Assembly (NCBI GenBank): GCA_017522225.1
Contig: JAFWZR010000013.1
Span: 1-64,000 of the forward strand
Source of the DNA: Clostridia bacterium
GTDB taxonomy: Bacteria > Bacillota > Clostridia > Oscillospirales > Acutalibacteraceae
Reading direction: 5' to 3'
DNA length: 64,000 bases
Position 1 is the stretch's first letter, and the number at the start of each line of letters is the position of its first letter. Under the pieces are notes generated by a model. It saw only the letters and a program-made list of their open reading frames with translations, was not told where the DNA came from and did no database searches. The position numbers and the translations under genes are program-made. Below, in pieces: positions 1-9,633 of the stretch.

Positions 1-3000
1 ATCATACCAGCTGTCACCGTTTGTGTCACCGTAAACAAGGATTGTGTACTCACCTATTACGGTGTCGCCGTCCTTGAGGATTGCCTTTGAGCCTGTACCG
101 AGCTTACCGTTTGAGGTCTCGTACTCCCATATGTAATTTTCTTTTACGATAGTTGTATAACCGTCGAGTGATGTCTCACCTGAATTGAAGCCTGAGATTA
201 TGTTTTTCTTAAAGTCAACTGTAACACCATCTGCTGTCTCAAAGCCGATTGCAGGAATTGTTGCAGCTTCTGCTTTTCCGCAGACTGTACAGCTGTGTTC
301 TTTTGAACCGTCTTCGGTTGCAGTCGGGTCTCTGACAACAGTCCATTCACCGTAGGAATGGTCGAGCTTTGGCAGAATCACAAGATCTCCGACAAGATTT
401 CCGCAAACCTCGCATACATACTGCTCCGTACCAATTTTTGTACAGGTCGGTTCCTTGCGGATAGCAATAGTCTTATGCTCACCGACTGAGGGTATTGTTT
501 CAGAGTAACTGTCACCGCAGGCAGAACAGGTATATCGCTTCTCGCCATCGGTAATGCAGGTTGGCTCAGAAATAACGGTCTCTTCATATTCATGAGAAAG
601 CATCGGAATCTCTTCAGTTTCCTTAAGCTGTTCACCGCAAGCTTCGCATAAATACCGGATTGTGCCCTTTGAAGAGCATGTAGGCTCCGTTGTTATAGTA
701 ACACTGATATGCCCGACAGCCAAGATAGCTTCGTCATAGCTGTCACCGCAAGCAGAACAAGTATGACGCTTCAATCCGTCTTCGATACATGTCGGTTCTG
801 CTAGAGTTTCTACTGAATAGCTGTGGCCTGTTGCAGAAATCACTTCACGTTCAAGCTCAATTTCGCATACGGTACAAATTTTGAATCTGCAACCGTCCTG
901 AGTACAGGTGGCAGCTTTTTCTGTCTGCCATTCACCTGCACTGTGATCCAACGGTTCATAGAAGGTCTTGCCGTACTCTTTACCACAGTTGGTACACTTA
1001 TAGCATTCATAACCTATATCAATACAGGAAGTGGACGGGATTGAAATTTCTTCAAGATCATGTCCTGTAGCAAGGATTATTTCTGTATATGTATCACCAC
1101 AGGCACAAGTATAAGTTGTATAGCCGTTTTCTTCACAGGTGGACGGAGTTACCGTTGCTACATAGGTATGCTCTTCAATTTTTGCTATCACTTCTGTATA
1201 TGAGGCTCCGCAATCACAGGTAAAGGTCTCTACACCTTCGGCTGTATGAGTTGCGGGTGTTGTAATTTCCGACTTGTAGCTGTGCCCTGTCTTCGGCACA
1301 TAATCATCAATATAACTGTCACCGCAACGGCAGGTATAGGTAGTGTATCCGTCAGCCTCACAACCCGGAGGAGTTACAGTTCCCGAATAATTATGGATAT
1401 GTTCAAGAACAGGAATAGGCTGAATCATTGTTTCGCCACAACGCTCACAAGTATGAAGCATTTCACCTTCGGATGTTTCCGTTGCCGGAACTTGCTCGAC
1501 ACCTTCGTCCCAAGCGTGTCCCAAGCCTTCCTTGACAACAGTCTGACAGAAGTCGCATGTAACGCCGTCACAGTCTGTCTCTATTGTATCAGCAGGTACC
1601 ACAGTCTGAGCAGGCTCCCACTTGTGCTGTAATGAAACCCAGCCTCTATCATCGTTCTGATTCACGCTTTCGTCTTTCTGATAGCGTATTATAAGAACAT
1701 CGCCTGCTGTGAGCTTCAGCTCTATACTCTTATCGGTTACAAGACCGGAAATAGTTTGCTCTGTTGTTCCGTTAAGAATAATTATCAGCTTATCATAATT
1801 CGTTTCACTTGAAACGCCATAATTTAATGTCATTGTAAAATCGTGCAAAGCCTCAACCTTAAGATCCGAGGCGGAGCTTGATTCGTGGTTACTTGAATAG
1901 TATATACCATCTGTCAGCACAAACGGAGCTTCCGATGTATTAACAATTTCATACAGCTTTTCCGGTTCCTGCTGCTGAAGTATTACGCGGTGTCCCGCTG
2001 CCTCTTTGACAACTGTCTGACAGTACCTGCATACAACATCTTCCGTGCAAGTCGGCTCAGCAGTATCAGCAGGAACGTCGCCGATACCTTCAGCTGTTAC
2101 CCAGTCATAATCCAAAGACACCCAACCCATGTCAGATCCGCCGCTTTGGGAACTATCCTTACTATATCTGACCTGAACCGTATCTCCGGCAGCCAGTGTC
2201 AGGGTAAGTGTTTTACCGCTTACCTCACCCGAAATAGTATCAAGTGTACTATTGTTGCGAGAAATATACAGCTTATCATAACTACCTTCACTGGAAACTC
2301 CGTAATTCAATGTCAGAGTGCAATCGTATAAAGCGGTAATAGTAAGAAGAGACGAAGATCCGTGAGATTTATTGGTAGAATAATAAGTTCCATCTGTCAG
2401 AGAGAATGGATATGAAGAGGTGTTGTCGATTTCCAGAGGATCAGTCTCAACAAGTGTAACGCCGAGAACCCGGTGTCCCATTGCCGGCTTTGCAACCATA
2501 TTACAAACTGTACACATAATCGGATTGAAGCAATCACCGGCAAGAGTATCAACCGGCACCTCAGTATTATCCGGACCGATTGCATAATGGCCTCTTGCAG
2601 GAACCTTTTCCTGTGCCACAAGAACCTCGTTACACAAAGAGCAATACAAACCTTCTGTAAGACCATCGGTTGTACATGTAGGTGCTACTGCCGGAGCAAC
2701 CGTTTCATTATGTTTTACACAGAAAACCTCCCATGTGAGTGTGCCACCGTAATTCTGGCGTTTTGAAGAGGTCCACGTAGCATTAGCCACAGGATAATAC
2801 ACCGTTGCCGTAACCTGATTAAAAGCATTTGAGTATATGGTCGGTGCATTTCCCCTGAATGTAATTGATTTCAGGGCAGAACAATTTGAAAACGCCACTG
2901 AATCGATGCTTGTGACACCGGTGCCTATAGTAACAGTCTGAATTGCAGTACAGCTGCTGAACGCATAGTCAGCAATGCTTGTAATTTTGTCGCCAATTAC

Positions 3001-6000
3001 AACTGCTTTAATATTCGCAGCATTACTGTACCAGGGCTGGGATTTTATTGATGAAAACTCGTCCATTGAACCGGTTCCAAGAACTATAAGTGTACCTGTA
3101 CTATCCAATGCCCATAGTGCATTTAATCCGCAAGTACCTTTTGCCGTCACACTTCTCCAGGTAATTGTTCCGCCATAGTTCTTGCCGGTAACAGAAGCCC
3201 AACCGCTTGCCGTACTCGGATACCAGACTTCACAGGTAACACCTGAGAAAGCATCAGTTGCGAAGCTCGGATAAGAACTTTCAAATAAAACCGTCTGCAG
3301 TTGTGTACAACCGGCAAAGGCAGCATTTCTTACGCTTGAAACATTCCGTGCTATCACCGTAGCAACAGACGTACAGCCGCTGAAAGCATAGCTGCCGATA
3401 CTTGTCACGCCTAAGATCGTTATTTTTTTAATACTGTCACGGTAATCATACCAGGGAGCCTTGGAAGTCTCAGAATATGAATTCATATATCCGCTGCCGC
3501 AAATAAGCAGATTACCCGCTGTATCCAGTATCCATTCAGCAGAGGAGCCACAGGTTCCTTGCTCAGAAATTTCTCCCCACGTAATTGTTTTGCCATATAA
3601 AGAAAAACTTAAGGAGCCCCATCCCGTTTTCGATGAATGATAATATGCATTGCAGGTAACACCGCTGAAAACAAACGAATTAAGAGAAACTGTAGGTGCG
3701 TTACCCAAAAACTCCACGTATTGCAAATTCGTACAGTTGTGGAAAGCATAGGCGTCTATTCTTGTAACGCTTGCCGGTATAACTACTTTTTTAAGACTGC
3801 TGCATTCAGAAAACGCATACGCGCCCAGAGAAGAAACACTGCTTCCCAAATCTATTGCATTCAAAGCGGTGCAACCTTCAAACGCATACGAGCCTAAAGA
3901 AGTGACACTGCTTCCCAGTTCTAATGTATTCATTGCGGTACATTGGGAGAAAGCATAGTCACCAACACTTTTCACACCATTACCCAAAGTAACACTACGC
4001 AGACTTTTACAATATCTGAAAGCCTTCTGGCCAATAGATTTCAGGCTGTCCGGAAAAACAACTGAACTCAAACCGGAACTGAGAAATGCACTTTCACCAA
4101 TAGACTCTAATCCATTTCCTAAACCGACACTGTATAGGTTTGAACAGTAGCCAAATGCTGAAACACCAATAGATTTTACACTGTCCGCAAGTCTGACAGT
4201 TGTTAAACCTGAACTCGAAAATGCATAGGATCCAATGTGGGTAATACCATTTTCAACAACAAGAGTACGTATATATGAAGAATGAGCTTTCCACGGTTTT
4301 TCAGCACTTGAATAGTCAGGTATTGCACCGACACCGCTGATTGTCAATGTAGCATAGCCATTCTTATATATTAATTTCCACTGAACTCCGGTGCCGCAGG
4401 TACCGGTATTTGCATGCCAGGTAAGATCGCCACCGTAATTTATTAATTTATCCGGAGTCCATAAAGAATCTTCAAGGGGATAATACACATCAGCTGTAGT
4501 TTGCCAAAAGGCACTGCTATCAATAGTAGGTGCACTGCCCACGAATGTAATCTTATCTATATTATCATAATAAAATGCATTTTCATTTATAGAATTAACA
4601 TTGGCAGGAATCGTTATCTCTTTTAAATTGTTACAGTAACTAAAAGCATAATCAAAAATTGTTTTAACACTTGCGGGTATTGTGAATGCTGTATCAACTT
4701 TTCCGGCAGGATAGCAATACAACGTATTTTTATAACGGTCATACAAAACACCGTCGACGCTTGAATATGTTGAATTGCCGCTTGCCACATCAATCGAGGT
4801 CAAAGCGGTACAATTCAAGAAGGTAGAGTCTGCAATAAAGCTAACATTTTCAGGAATTGTGATCTGAGTCAGAGAAGAACATTTTACAAAGCTGCAGCCA
4901 CCCCGATATGAATTGCTTCCGATTTTTGTGACACTGTTTGCAATAGTAACAGAGGTGAGATTCTTACAGTCTCTGAAAGCGTTAGAACCAACGCTTGTAA
5001 CACCGTCACAGATTTCCGCTGACACAATATGATCTTTTATTGACGACCACGGAACATTACTACTATCGAACTCCTGCATTTCTCCTGTGCCGAAAATAGT
5101 AAGCTTGCCGCTGTAATCAACAATCCAATTGACAGAAGCCCCGCATGTGCCGCGTCCTATTGACCAACGCAGTGTACCTCCGTAATTCTTATTGATTACA
5201 GAATCCCAACTGCTGTCGTAATCCGGAGTAAAGCAATCTACAGCATTGCCGTAAAACGCCATTTCCGAAATTGCAGGTGCAGTTCCTAATATCGTTACCG
5301 TTTTCAGAGCAGAGCAATCCTTGAAAACATAATTTCCTATTGTTTCTACCGTTGAGGGAATTGTCACATCATCCAGTGCTGTTCCGGACAGGGCATAGGA
5401 GCCAATACTTTTCACTCCACTACCCAACCCGAACCAATCTAAAGCCGAGCAATTCATAAACGCGCCATTTCCCAATGTTATTACATTTGAAGGCAGTGAA
5501 ACATGGTTAAGACTCTCACATTTATAAAAAGCATAGTTTCCGATACTTTCTATTTGTTCACCAAGCTCCACATTTTTCAGAGCAGTACATAACGCGAACG
5601 CATAATCACCGATACGCACGACACCGTTCCCTATACTATAAGCAGTCAGACCGCTTAAACCATAGAAGGCATAATCTCCGATATCAGTAACTGTATCAGC
5701 AAGATTTATATCTGTTACATTGCTCAGTCCGTAAAAAGCGTAATTGCCGACATTCGTAATGTATTTATCAATCATTATGCTCTTAATATCAGAAGCATAT
5801 GCGTGCCACGGAACAGATTCCTGAGATGAATAATCATACATTCTTCCGCTGCCCGAAATTGTCAGCGTACCGCTATCTGATAAACTCCATACCGCAGCTT
5901 CACCGCAAGAACCTACAGCTTTATAAAAAACGCCTTCATTTCCGCAGTATGTACAGATACCGTCTACATATTTATGGTAACCTTTTGCCGTTAATGCATA

Positions 6001-7314
6001 GTCCCGTGTAATTGCTGTTGAGGTATCAAATTTGGAATCACCGTCAAAATACGCTGTACACGATGACAATTCCGGGAAATTTATCGTATCGCCGTAATTC
6101 ACATAGAAATCACGGTTAACTTCTCCTATAACCGTCACCTTGTAAACACGGTTATCCTCAGTACGAAGACACGGTGCTGAATCCACGCCGATTTTCTGAC
6201 CAATGTGATCTCCGAGTGCATAAGCTACAGAGCCTGACGTCAAGTTGTAGACCATTGTTGCCTTGCTTGTTTGCGGGCCGTCATAATAGTAACAATTAAC
6301 CATCAATCCCATACTATATATCAACGCTACACCATACCCGTCTGAACTATATGTAAGTTTGCCGGCATTCAGGCAGTTCTTTGCTATATTTGAAGACTGT
6401 GCTGACGAAATACCGCCTGCAAAAAATGTTGATATGTTACCATAATTGATACAGCCGTCAAATAACACATCAGCGGCCCAGCCTGCCACACCGCCAAGCC
6501 AGGAGGAGCCGTTGTCCTCAGAAAATGCATTGCCTCCTACATTACCGTAATTTATACAGCCTCTTAACTCCGCATCGTTAATGGAACCTGCAATACCGCC
6601 ACAGTAGTTACTGTTACTACCTGCGGAAATATGGGCGCGGTTAATACAATTAATCAATTTAAGACTGTAAGAGTTACATCTACCGTATCCGATGATACCT
6701 CCGGAATTACGAGAACATACAAATGTACCGTCATTTTCGCAATCAGAAATAGTGATTTTTCCGTTTTCTGCATTAGCATAACCTACAATACCCGCTAAGT
6801 ATTCACTTGAGTAACTGTTTTCTCTTACGGTGCCGTTTACATAACAGTTACTGATTTCAATGGTGCCTGTTCCGGCATTTGCGTAAGCAACCAAACCTGC
6901 AACATATGTTTTTCCTTCAACCGAAAAATCTGTCAGCCTGACATTTTTGATTGCGGCACCACTGCCTACATAAGCAAAAAGACCAACGTAATCTCCGCTA
7001 GCCGTCATACCTGAAAGGTTTTTTTCGTTACCGTCAAAAGTACCGCGGAATGCCGTTGAGGATGTTCCTATAGGCGTCCACGCGTCTTTCAACGCTATAT
7101 CAGATGAAATCAAAAAGTATTTTCCGCTGTATGAATTACCGTTTCTGACATTCGTAGCAAGCTGTCGGAGTCCGCTTTCATCCGATATACGGTACGGAGA
7201 GCTTTCCGTGCCTAAGCCACTCCATGTAGCAGCAAAAGCCACCGAACTATTCATTCCGACTATAATCAAAACGGCACTGATAAATGCAATAAGCTTTTTA
7301 AATATACACTTCAT
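1..7314 (-). CDS. Giant secreted BspA-type leucine-rich-repeat protein with CxxC array and dockerin-like end (partial)
   Basis: The frame is open from the ATG at 7314 to the left edge, 2438 codons without a stop, so the C-terminus lies outside. GGTGG just upstream supports the start. A signal peptide fills residues 1-28. Residues about 38-360 hold GLUG-like repeats (GLFAYVG, GGIAGSI, GGVAGWA). From about 465 to 1525 there are five blocks, each opening with G(T/S)CG, a short beta segment and W(Y/H/S)-type linker, followed by LRR_5/BspA repeats (SIGxYAFxxCxxL) and closing on YGGTLTW-like sequence. Then come CxxC knuckles, two copies of a beta domain (nt about 2440-2110 and 1960-1620, each ending GWVSL), about eleven CxxC units (nt about 1600-280), and a final YGDTNGDSWYD that looks like the first dockerin calcium loop. 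The role is inferred to be adhesion or surface assembly; the exact partner is unknown. Confidence 0.9.
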   Translation of the reverse strand, partial: MKCIFKKLIAFISAVLIIVGMNSSVAFAATWSGLGTESSPYRISDESGLRQLATNVRNGNSYSGKYFLISSDIALKDAWTPIGTSSTAFRGTFDGNEKNLSGMTASGDYVGLFAYVGSGAAIKNVRLTDFSVEGKTYVAGLVAYANAGTGTIEISNCYVNGTVRENSYSSEYLAGIVGYANAENGKITISDCENDGTFVCSRNSGGIIGYGRCNSYSLKLINCINRAHISAGSNSNYCGGIAGSINDAELRGCINYGNVGGNAFSEDNGSSWLGGVAGWAADVLFDGCINYGNISTFFAGGISSAQSSNIAKNCLNAGKLTYSSDGYGVALIYSMGLMVNCYYYDGPQTSKATMVYNLTSGSVAYALGDHIGQKIGVDSAPCLRTEDNRVYKVTVIGEVNRDFYVNYGDTINFPELSSCTAYFDGDSKFDTSTAITRDYALTAKGYHKYVDGICTYCGNEGVFYKAVGSCGEAAVWSLSDSGTLTISGSGRMYDYSSQESVPWHAYASDIKSIMIDKYITNVGNYAFYGLSNVTDINLADTVTDIGDYAFYGLSGLTAYSIGNGVVRIGDYAFALCTALKNVELGEQIESIGNYAFYKCESLNHVSLPSNVITLGNGAFMNCSALDWFGLGSGVKSIGSYALSGTALDDVTIPSTVETIGNYVFKDCSALKTVTILGTAPAISEMAFYGNAVDCFTPDYDSSWDSVINKNYGGTLRWSIGRGTCGASVNWIVDYSGKLTIFGTGEMQEFDSSNVPWSSIKDHIVSAEICDGVTSVGSNAFRDCKNLTSVTIANSVTKIGSNSYRGGCSFVKCSSLTQITIPENVSFIADSTFLNCTALTSIDVASGNSTYSSVDGVLYDRYKNTLYCYPAGKVDTAFTIPASVKTIFDYAFSYCNNLKEITIPANVNSINENAFYYDNIDKITFVGSAPTIDSSAFWQTTADVYYPLEDSLWTPDKLINYGGDLTWHANTGTCGTGVQWKLIYKNGYATLTISGVGAIPDYSSAEKPWKAHSSYIRTLVVENGITHIGSYAFSSSGLTTVRLADSVKSIGVSAFGYCSNLYSVGLGNGLESIGESAFLSSGLSSVVFPDSLKSIGQKAFRYCKSLRSVTLGNGVKSVGDYAFSQCTAMNTLELGSSVTSLGSYAFEGCTALNAIDLGSSVSSLGAYAFSECSSLKKVVIPASVTRIDAYAFHNCTNLQYVEFLGNAPTVSLNSFVFSGVTCNAYYHSSKTGWGSLSFSLYGKTITWGEISEQGTCGSSAEWILDTAGNLLICGSGYMNSYSETSKAPWYDYRDSIKKITILGVTSIGSYAFSGCTSVATVIARNVSSVRNAAFAGCTQLQTVLFESSYPSFATDAFSGVTCEVWYPSTASGWASVTGKNYGGTITWRSVTAKGTCGLNALWALDSTGTLIVLGTGSMDEFSSIKSQPWYSNAANIKAVVIGDKITSIADYAFSSCTAIQTVTIGTGVTSIDSVAFSNCSALKSITFRGNAPTIYSNAFNQVTATVYYPVANATWTSSKRQNYGGTLTWEVFCVKHNETVAPAVAPTCTTDGLTEGLYCSLCNEVLVAQEKVPARGHYAIGPDNTEVPVDTLAGDCFNPIMCTVCNMVAKPAMGHRVLGVTLVETDPLEIDNTSSYPFSLTDGTYYSTNKSHGSSSLLTITALYDCTLTLNYGVSSEGSYDKLYISRNNSTLDTISGEVSGKTLTLTLAAGDTVQVRYSKDSSQSGGSDMGWVSLDYDWVTAEGIGDVPADTAEPTCTEDVVCRYCQTVVKEAAGHRVILQQQEPEKLYEIVNTSEAPFVLTDGIYYSSNHESSSASDLKVEALHDFTMTLNYGVSSETNYDKLIIILNGTTEQTISGLVTDKSIELKLTAGDVLIIRYQKDESVNQNDDRGWVSLQHKWEPAQTVVPADTIETDCDGVTCDFCQTVVKEGLGHAWDEGVEQVPATETSEGEMLHTCERCGETMIQPIPVLEHIHNYSGTVTPPGCEADGYTTYTCRCGDSYIDDYVPKTGHSYKSEITTPATHTAEGVETFTCDCGASYTEVIAKIEEHTYVATVTPSTCEENGYTTYTCACGDTYTEIILATGHDLEEISIPSTSCIDIGYECYKCTNCGKEYGKTFYEPLDHSAGEWQTEKAATCTQDGCRFKICTVCEIELEREVISATGHSYSVETLAEPTCIEDGLKRHTCSACGDSYDEAILAVGHISVTITTEPTCSSKGTIRYLCEACGEQLKETEEIPMLSHEYEETVISEPTCITDGEKRYTCSACGDSYSETIPSVGEHKTIAIRKEPTCTKIGTEQYVCEVCGNLVGDLVILPKLDHSYGEWTVVRDPTATEDGSKEHSCTVCGKAEAATIPAIGFETADGVTVDFKKNIISGFNSGETSLDGYTTIVKENYIWEYETSNGKLGTGSKAILKDGDTVIGEYTILVYGDTNGDSWYD

Positions 7315-7359
7315 CAAATACCCACCTTTGTAAAAATTCAAATAAATTCGTTAACTTAT

Positions 7360-7388
7360 ATTATATTACTTTGTTGTAGGTATGTCAA
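7360..7388 (-). promoter_or_regulatory. Strong sigma-A promoter of the LRR protein
   Basis: On the minus strand TTGACA (7383-7388) and TATAAT (7360-7365) are separated by exactly 17 bases, a perfect consensus match about 45 bases before the LRR gene start. An inverted repeat, CCAATCA/TGATTGG (7397-7421), sits just upstream of the -35 box and could be an operator, which is speculative. Confidence 0.8.
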
Positions 7389-7579
7389 ACCGTACACCAA
7401 TCAAGCGACTAATCTGATTGGGTAACTTCAGCAGAAACAATAAAGCCATTACTATCTGCATTTACCGGGGTTGAGTTTAAACGATTAATATGATAAACTG
7501 AAATAAAAAAGCGAGTTGAATTATGCTAGGTCATTTGTAATAAAAAGATTTTTATTAACAATACGCGGAGGTTAAGATA

Positions 7580-8419
7580 ATGAAAAAAGAGTATTGTGGA
7601 ATGCCGATGAGAATCGTACACAAGGGAGTTACACAGTTTGCTCCGGAAAATTCGTTTGAAGCATTCCAAAAAGCTGCTGAATTGGGCTTTGAGGGCATCG
7701 AGATGGATATCCAACTCAGCGGAGACGGAGAAATCATCATAATTCACAACGGAAATATGGGTTATATGACCTTCGAAAAGCATTGCGATGCTCTTAAAGA
7801 TCTGACAGCTGAGCAGATAAAAGCGTTTGACATACCCTACCGCAACGCACTCAAGTTAAAGTATCCTCCCTATCCCTGGACAGAGCATTTCGGAGGCAGA
7901 CGAATGATTACGCCTCCGGATTACATCGAAGACAGAGTGACTCACCTGATTACCTTCCCTGAATTTGATGCCTGGTTATCTACTATTGACTATGACTTTA
8001 CAGTTGAGGTTGAATTCAAATGTAAGGGTATGTGTCCGCGCATGGATGAAATCCTTGCAAAATCGACAAACGTTTCACGGTACATATTTTTCTCGGGAGA
8101 TTGGGAGGTTCTTGAGGAAATGCAGGAGCATTACCGAAACCACGGAAAGCCTGACGGTCTTCGCTTCGGTGCAAATATCAGATTTATCAACGAACAAACA
8201 ATGGACTTTGTTAAACGCTCAGACCTGTGGGAGGTCGGACTCAATAACGAGGCATTTGCCAAAGCGGACGTTGATATGTTTGAAGCTATGGGCATCAAGA
8301 TTTTCTCAAACCTTGGTGATTACCCCGAGTGGTGGCAGCAGATTTGCGATATGGGTATCGCCGGCTTCAAAACCAATTATCCTGATGCATACACTGAATG
8401 GTGGTTAAGCAAATATTAA
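7580..8419 (+). CDS. Glycerophosphodiester phosphodiesterase-family protein
   Basis: A 279-residue protein with the GDPD barrel signature: H14-K-G, APEN (21-24), E41-x-D43 for metal binding, and H56-N in place of the usual His-Asp. It has no signal peptide, so it should act in the cytoplasm on glycerophosphodiesters or a related phosphodiester. CGGAGG lies 9 bases before the ATG. A stretch without genes (7315-7579) precedes it and holds the promoter of the divergent LRR gene. The C-terminal half departs from the classic family, so the substrate is uncertain and it may be an enzyme of altered specificity. Confidence 0.75.
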   Translation: MKKEYCGMPMRIVHKGVTQFAPENSFEAFQKAAELGFEGIEMDIQLSGDGEIIIIHNGNMGYMTFEKHCDALKDLTAEQIKAFDIPYRNALKLKYPPYPWTEHFGGRRMITPPDYIEDRVTHLITFPEFDAWLSTIDYDFTVEVEFKCKGMCPRMDEILAKSTNVSRYIFFSGDWEVLEEMQEHYRNHGKPDGLRFGANIRFINEQTMDFVKRSDLWEVGLNNEAFAKADVDMFEAMGIKIFSNLGDYPEWWQQICDMGIAGFKTNYPDAYTEWWLSKY

Positions 8420-8441
8420 TAAGGGAAACATATTAAAAAGT

Positions 8442-8482
8442 AAAAGCCTGTGATATCGGTTATACCGACTTCACAGGCTTTT
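8442..8482. terminator. Bidirectional hairpin terminator
   Basis: AAAAGCCTGTGA pairs with TCACAGGCTTTT, with an inner TCGGT/ACCGA helix. It lies between the convergent GDPD and inositol-phosphatase genes and has A/T tracts on both sides. Confidence 0.85.
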
Positions 8483-8491
8483 CGTTTAAAA

Positions 8492-9250
8492 TCAAAGCAA
8501 GGTCCTGAATTCTTTGTAAGCCTCGGGATTAGCAAAAACAACATCATTAGGAGTTGAAAAGCTGATGGCTTGGCCCTCGTAGTTTGAAACTATGCCGCCC
8601 GCCTCTGTTATAATCAGCGTTCCTGCTGCAATATCCCAGGGCTGTAAGCCTTTTTCAAAAAAGACTTCACATCTGCCGCACGCTACCATACATATATCGT
8701 ACGCTGCTGAACCGCTTCTGCGAATATCACGGGAAAAATCAAAAACTTTTCTCAGAAGAGCGAAGGTATCATCTGTATTTTCAGGATGATAGGGAGATGT
8801 TCCGAAAAGTGCAAGTCCGTCCGAAAGCGGTCGTTCGCTGACGGTTATTCTCTCGCCGTTAAGATATGCACCCTTGCCCTTTTCAGCACTGAAAATCTCA
8901 TTGGTATAAGGGTTATATACAACACCTGCAATAACATCGTTTTCATTGCAAAGAGCAACAGAAATACAGCTGCAGCGATAATCCTGCATAAAGTTTGTTG
9001 TTCCGTCAATCGGATCTATTATAAAGCGAAGACCATTGATTGAAAAATCGTTTTCGCCTTCTTCACCGACAAATTCGGCTTCAGGGAAAGCTTTGCCAAG
9101 CTCCTTAAACAAGAACTCCTGTACCGCTACATCATACTTTGTTACAAAGTTTTTCTTACCTTCCTTAGCGGTTATGCTGCTTTCCTGATTGTGTGCTGAA
9201 AGAATAATCTTGCCTGCTTCTTTTACTGTTTCAATGATTTTATTAACCAT
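8492..9250 (-). CDS. Inositol monophosphatase family protein
   Basis: Motifs of the Mg-dependent IMPase/FBPase superfamily are all present: GEE (62-64), DPIDGTTNF (79-87) and PWDIAAG near residue 200. Length (about 252) is normal. It should hydrolyse a sugar or polyol monophosphate such as inositol-1-phosphate in the cytosol. Three in-frame ATGs occur (9259, 9256, 9250). The AAAGG at 9260-9264 is nine bases from the 9250 ATG but touches the others, so the MVNKII start is preferred. The RBS lies in the tail of a decayed metallophosphoesterase remnant. Confidence 0.9.
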   Translation of the reverse strand: MVNKIIETVKEAGKIILSAHNQESSITAKEGKKNFVTKYDVAVQEFLFKELGKAFPEAEFVGEEGENDFSINGLRFIIDPIDGTTNFMQDYRCSCISVALCNENDVIAGVVYNPYTNEIFSAEKGKGAYLNGERITVSERPLSDGLALFGTSPYHPENTDDTFALLRKVFDFSRDIRRSGSAAYDICMVACGRCEVFFEKGLQPWDIAAGTLIITEAGGIVSNYEGQAISFSTPNDVVFANPEAYKEFRTLL

Positions 9251-9262
9251 AATCATCATCCT

Positions 9263-9379
9263 TTAAATAATTGTTATTTCTCATGCATTGCCTTGGTCAC
9301 CGCGGTTTGTTACACACTGCATTGTTCCGTTGGGAAGAACACTCTCAAAACCGAAATGCAGATGACCTGCAAGACCAGT
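9263..9379 (-). pseudogene. C-terminal remnant of a metallophosphoesterase
   Basis: Read leftward from 9379 the sequence encodes TGLAGHLHFGFES, then LPNGTMQCVTNRGDQGNA, a stop (TGA 9281-9283), and in the same frame EITII and TAA (9263-9265). The GHLH metal-binding motif and the following beta-strand pattern match the C-terminus of CpdA-like calcineurin phosphoesterases. The residues MR expected before EITI are lost by a small deletion, and a TAG (9380-9382) closes the frame upstream. This is a decayed gene end with no intact reading frame. The rest of the gap, 9383-9570, shows nothing recognisable. Confidence 0.65.
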
Positions 9380-9570
9380 CTATATGGTGTTTTTTCTGTT
9401 TTAAGCATCTGTTTCAATTTATTCCTTCACATAAGGTGATAGCCACAGTATATCCTGTTTTTATACTGGCAACAACATCTGCCGAGCATTTTATTTGGTT
9501 AATTTTAACACTTATTTATTCCTTTTTCAAGCAATTCAGTTGATAATTACAATTTGTTCGTGAATATCTA

Positions 9571-9599
9571 TTGTTTAAGGTTTTTGTTTATGATAAAAT
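9571..9599 (+). promoter_or_regulatory. Sigma-A promoter of the SGNH-metallophosphoesterase operon
   Basis: TTGTTT (9571-9576) and TAAAAT (9594-9599) with a 17-base spacer. The -35 box contains the TTG that would be an upstream alternative start of the next gene, which argues against that start. Confidence 0.65.
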
Positions 9600-9633
9600 A
9601 TTTGCAGTACAAAACATAAATGGGGGTGTCCAT

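Noticed and set aside
280-1600. CRISPR-like or tandem DNA repeat in the CxxC region
   Set aside because: The periodicity is at protein level only; DNA units differ greatly and contain no regular spacers.
9271-9543. 90-residue plus-strand frame between the IMPase and SGNH genes
   Set aside because: No RBS or family pattern; the opposite strand of its first part encodes a recognisable metallophosphoesterase tail, so the frame is incidental.
9571-9633. Upstream TTG start for the SGNH hydrolase
   Set aside because: It coincides with the -35 box of a good promoter; an ATG with strong RBS lies at 9634.
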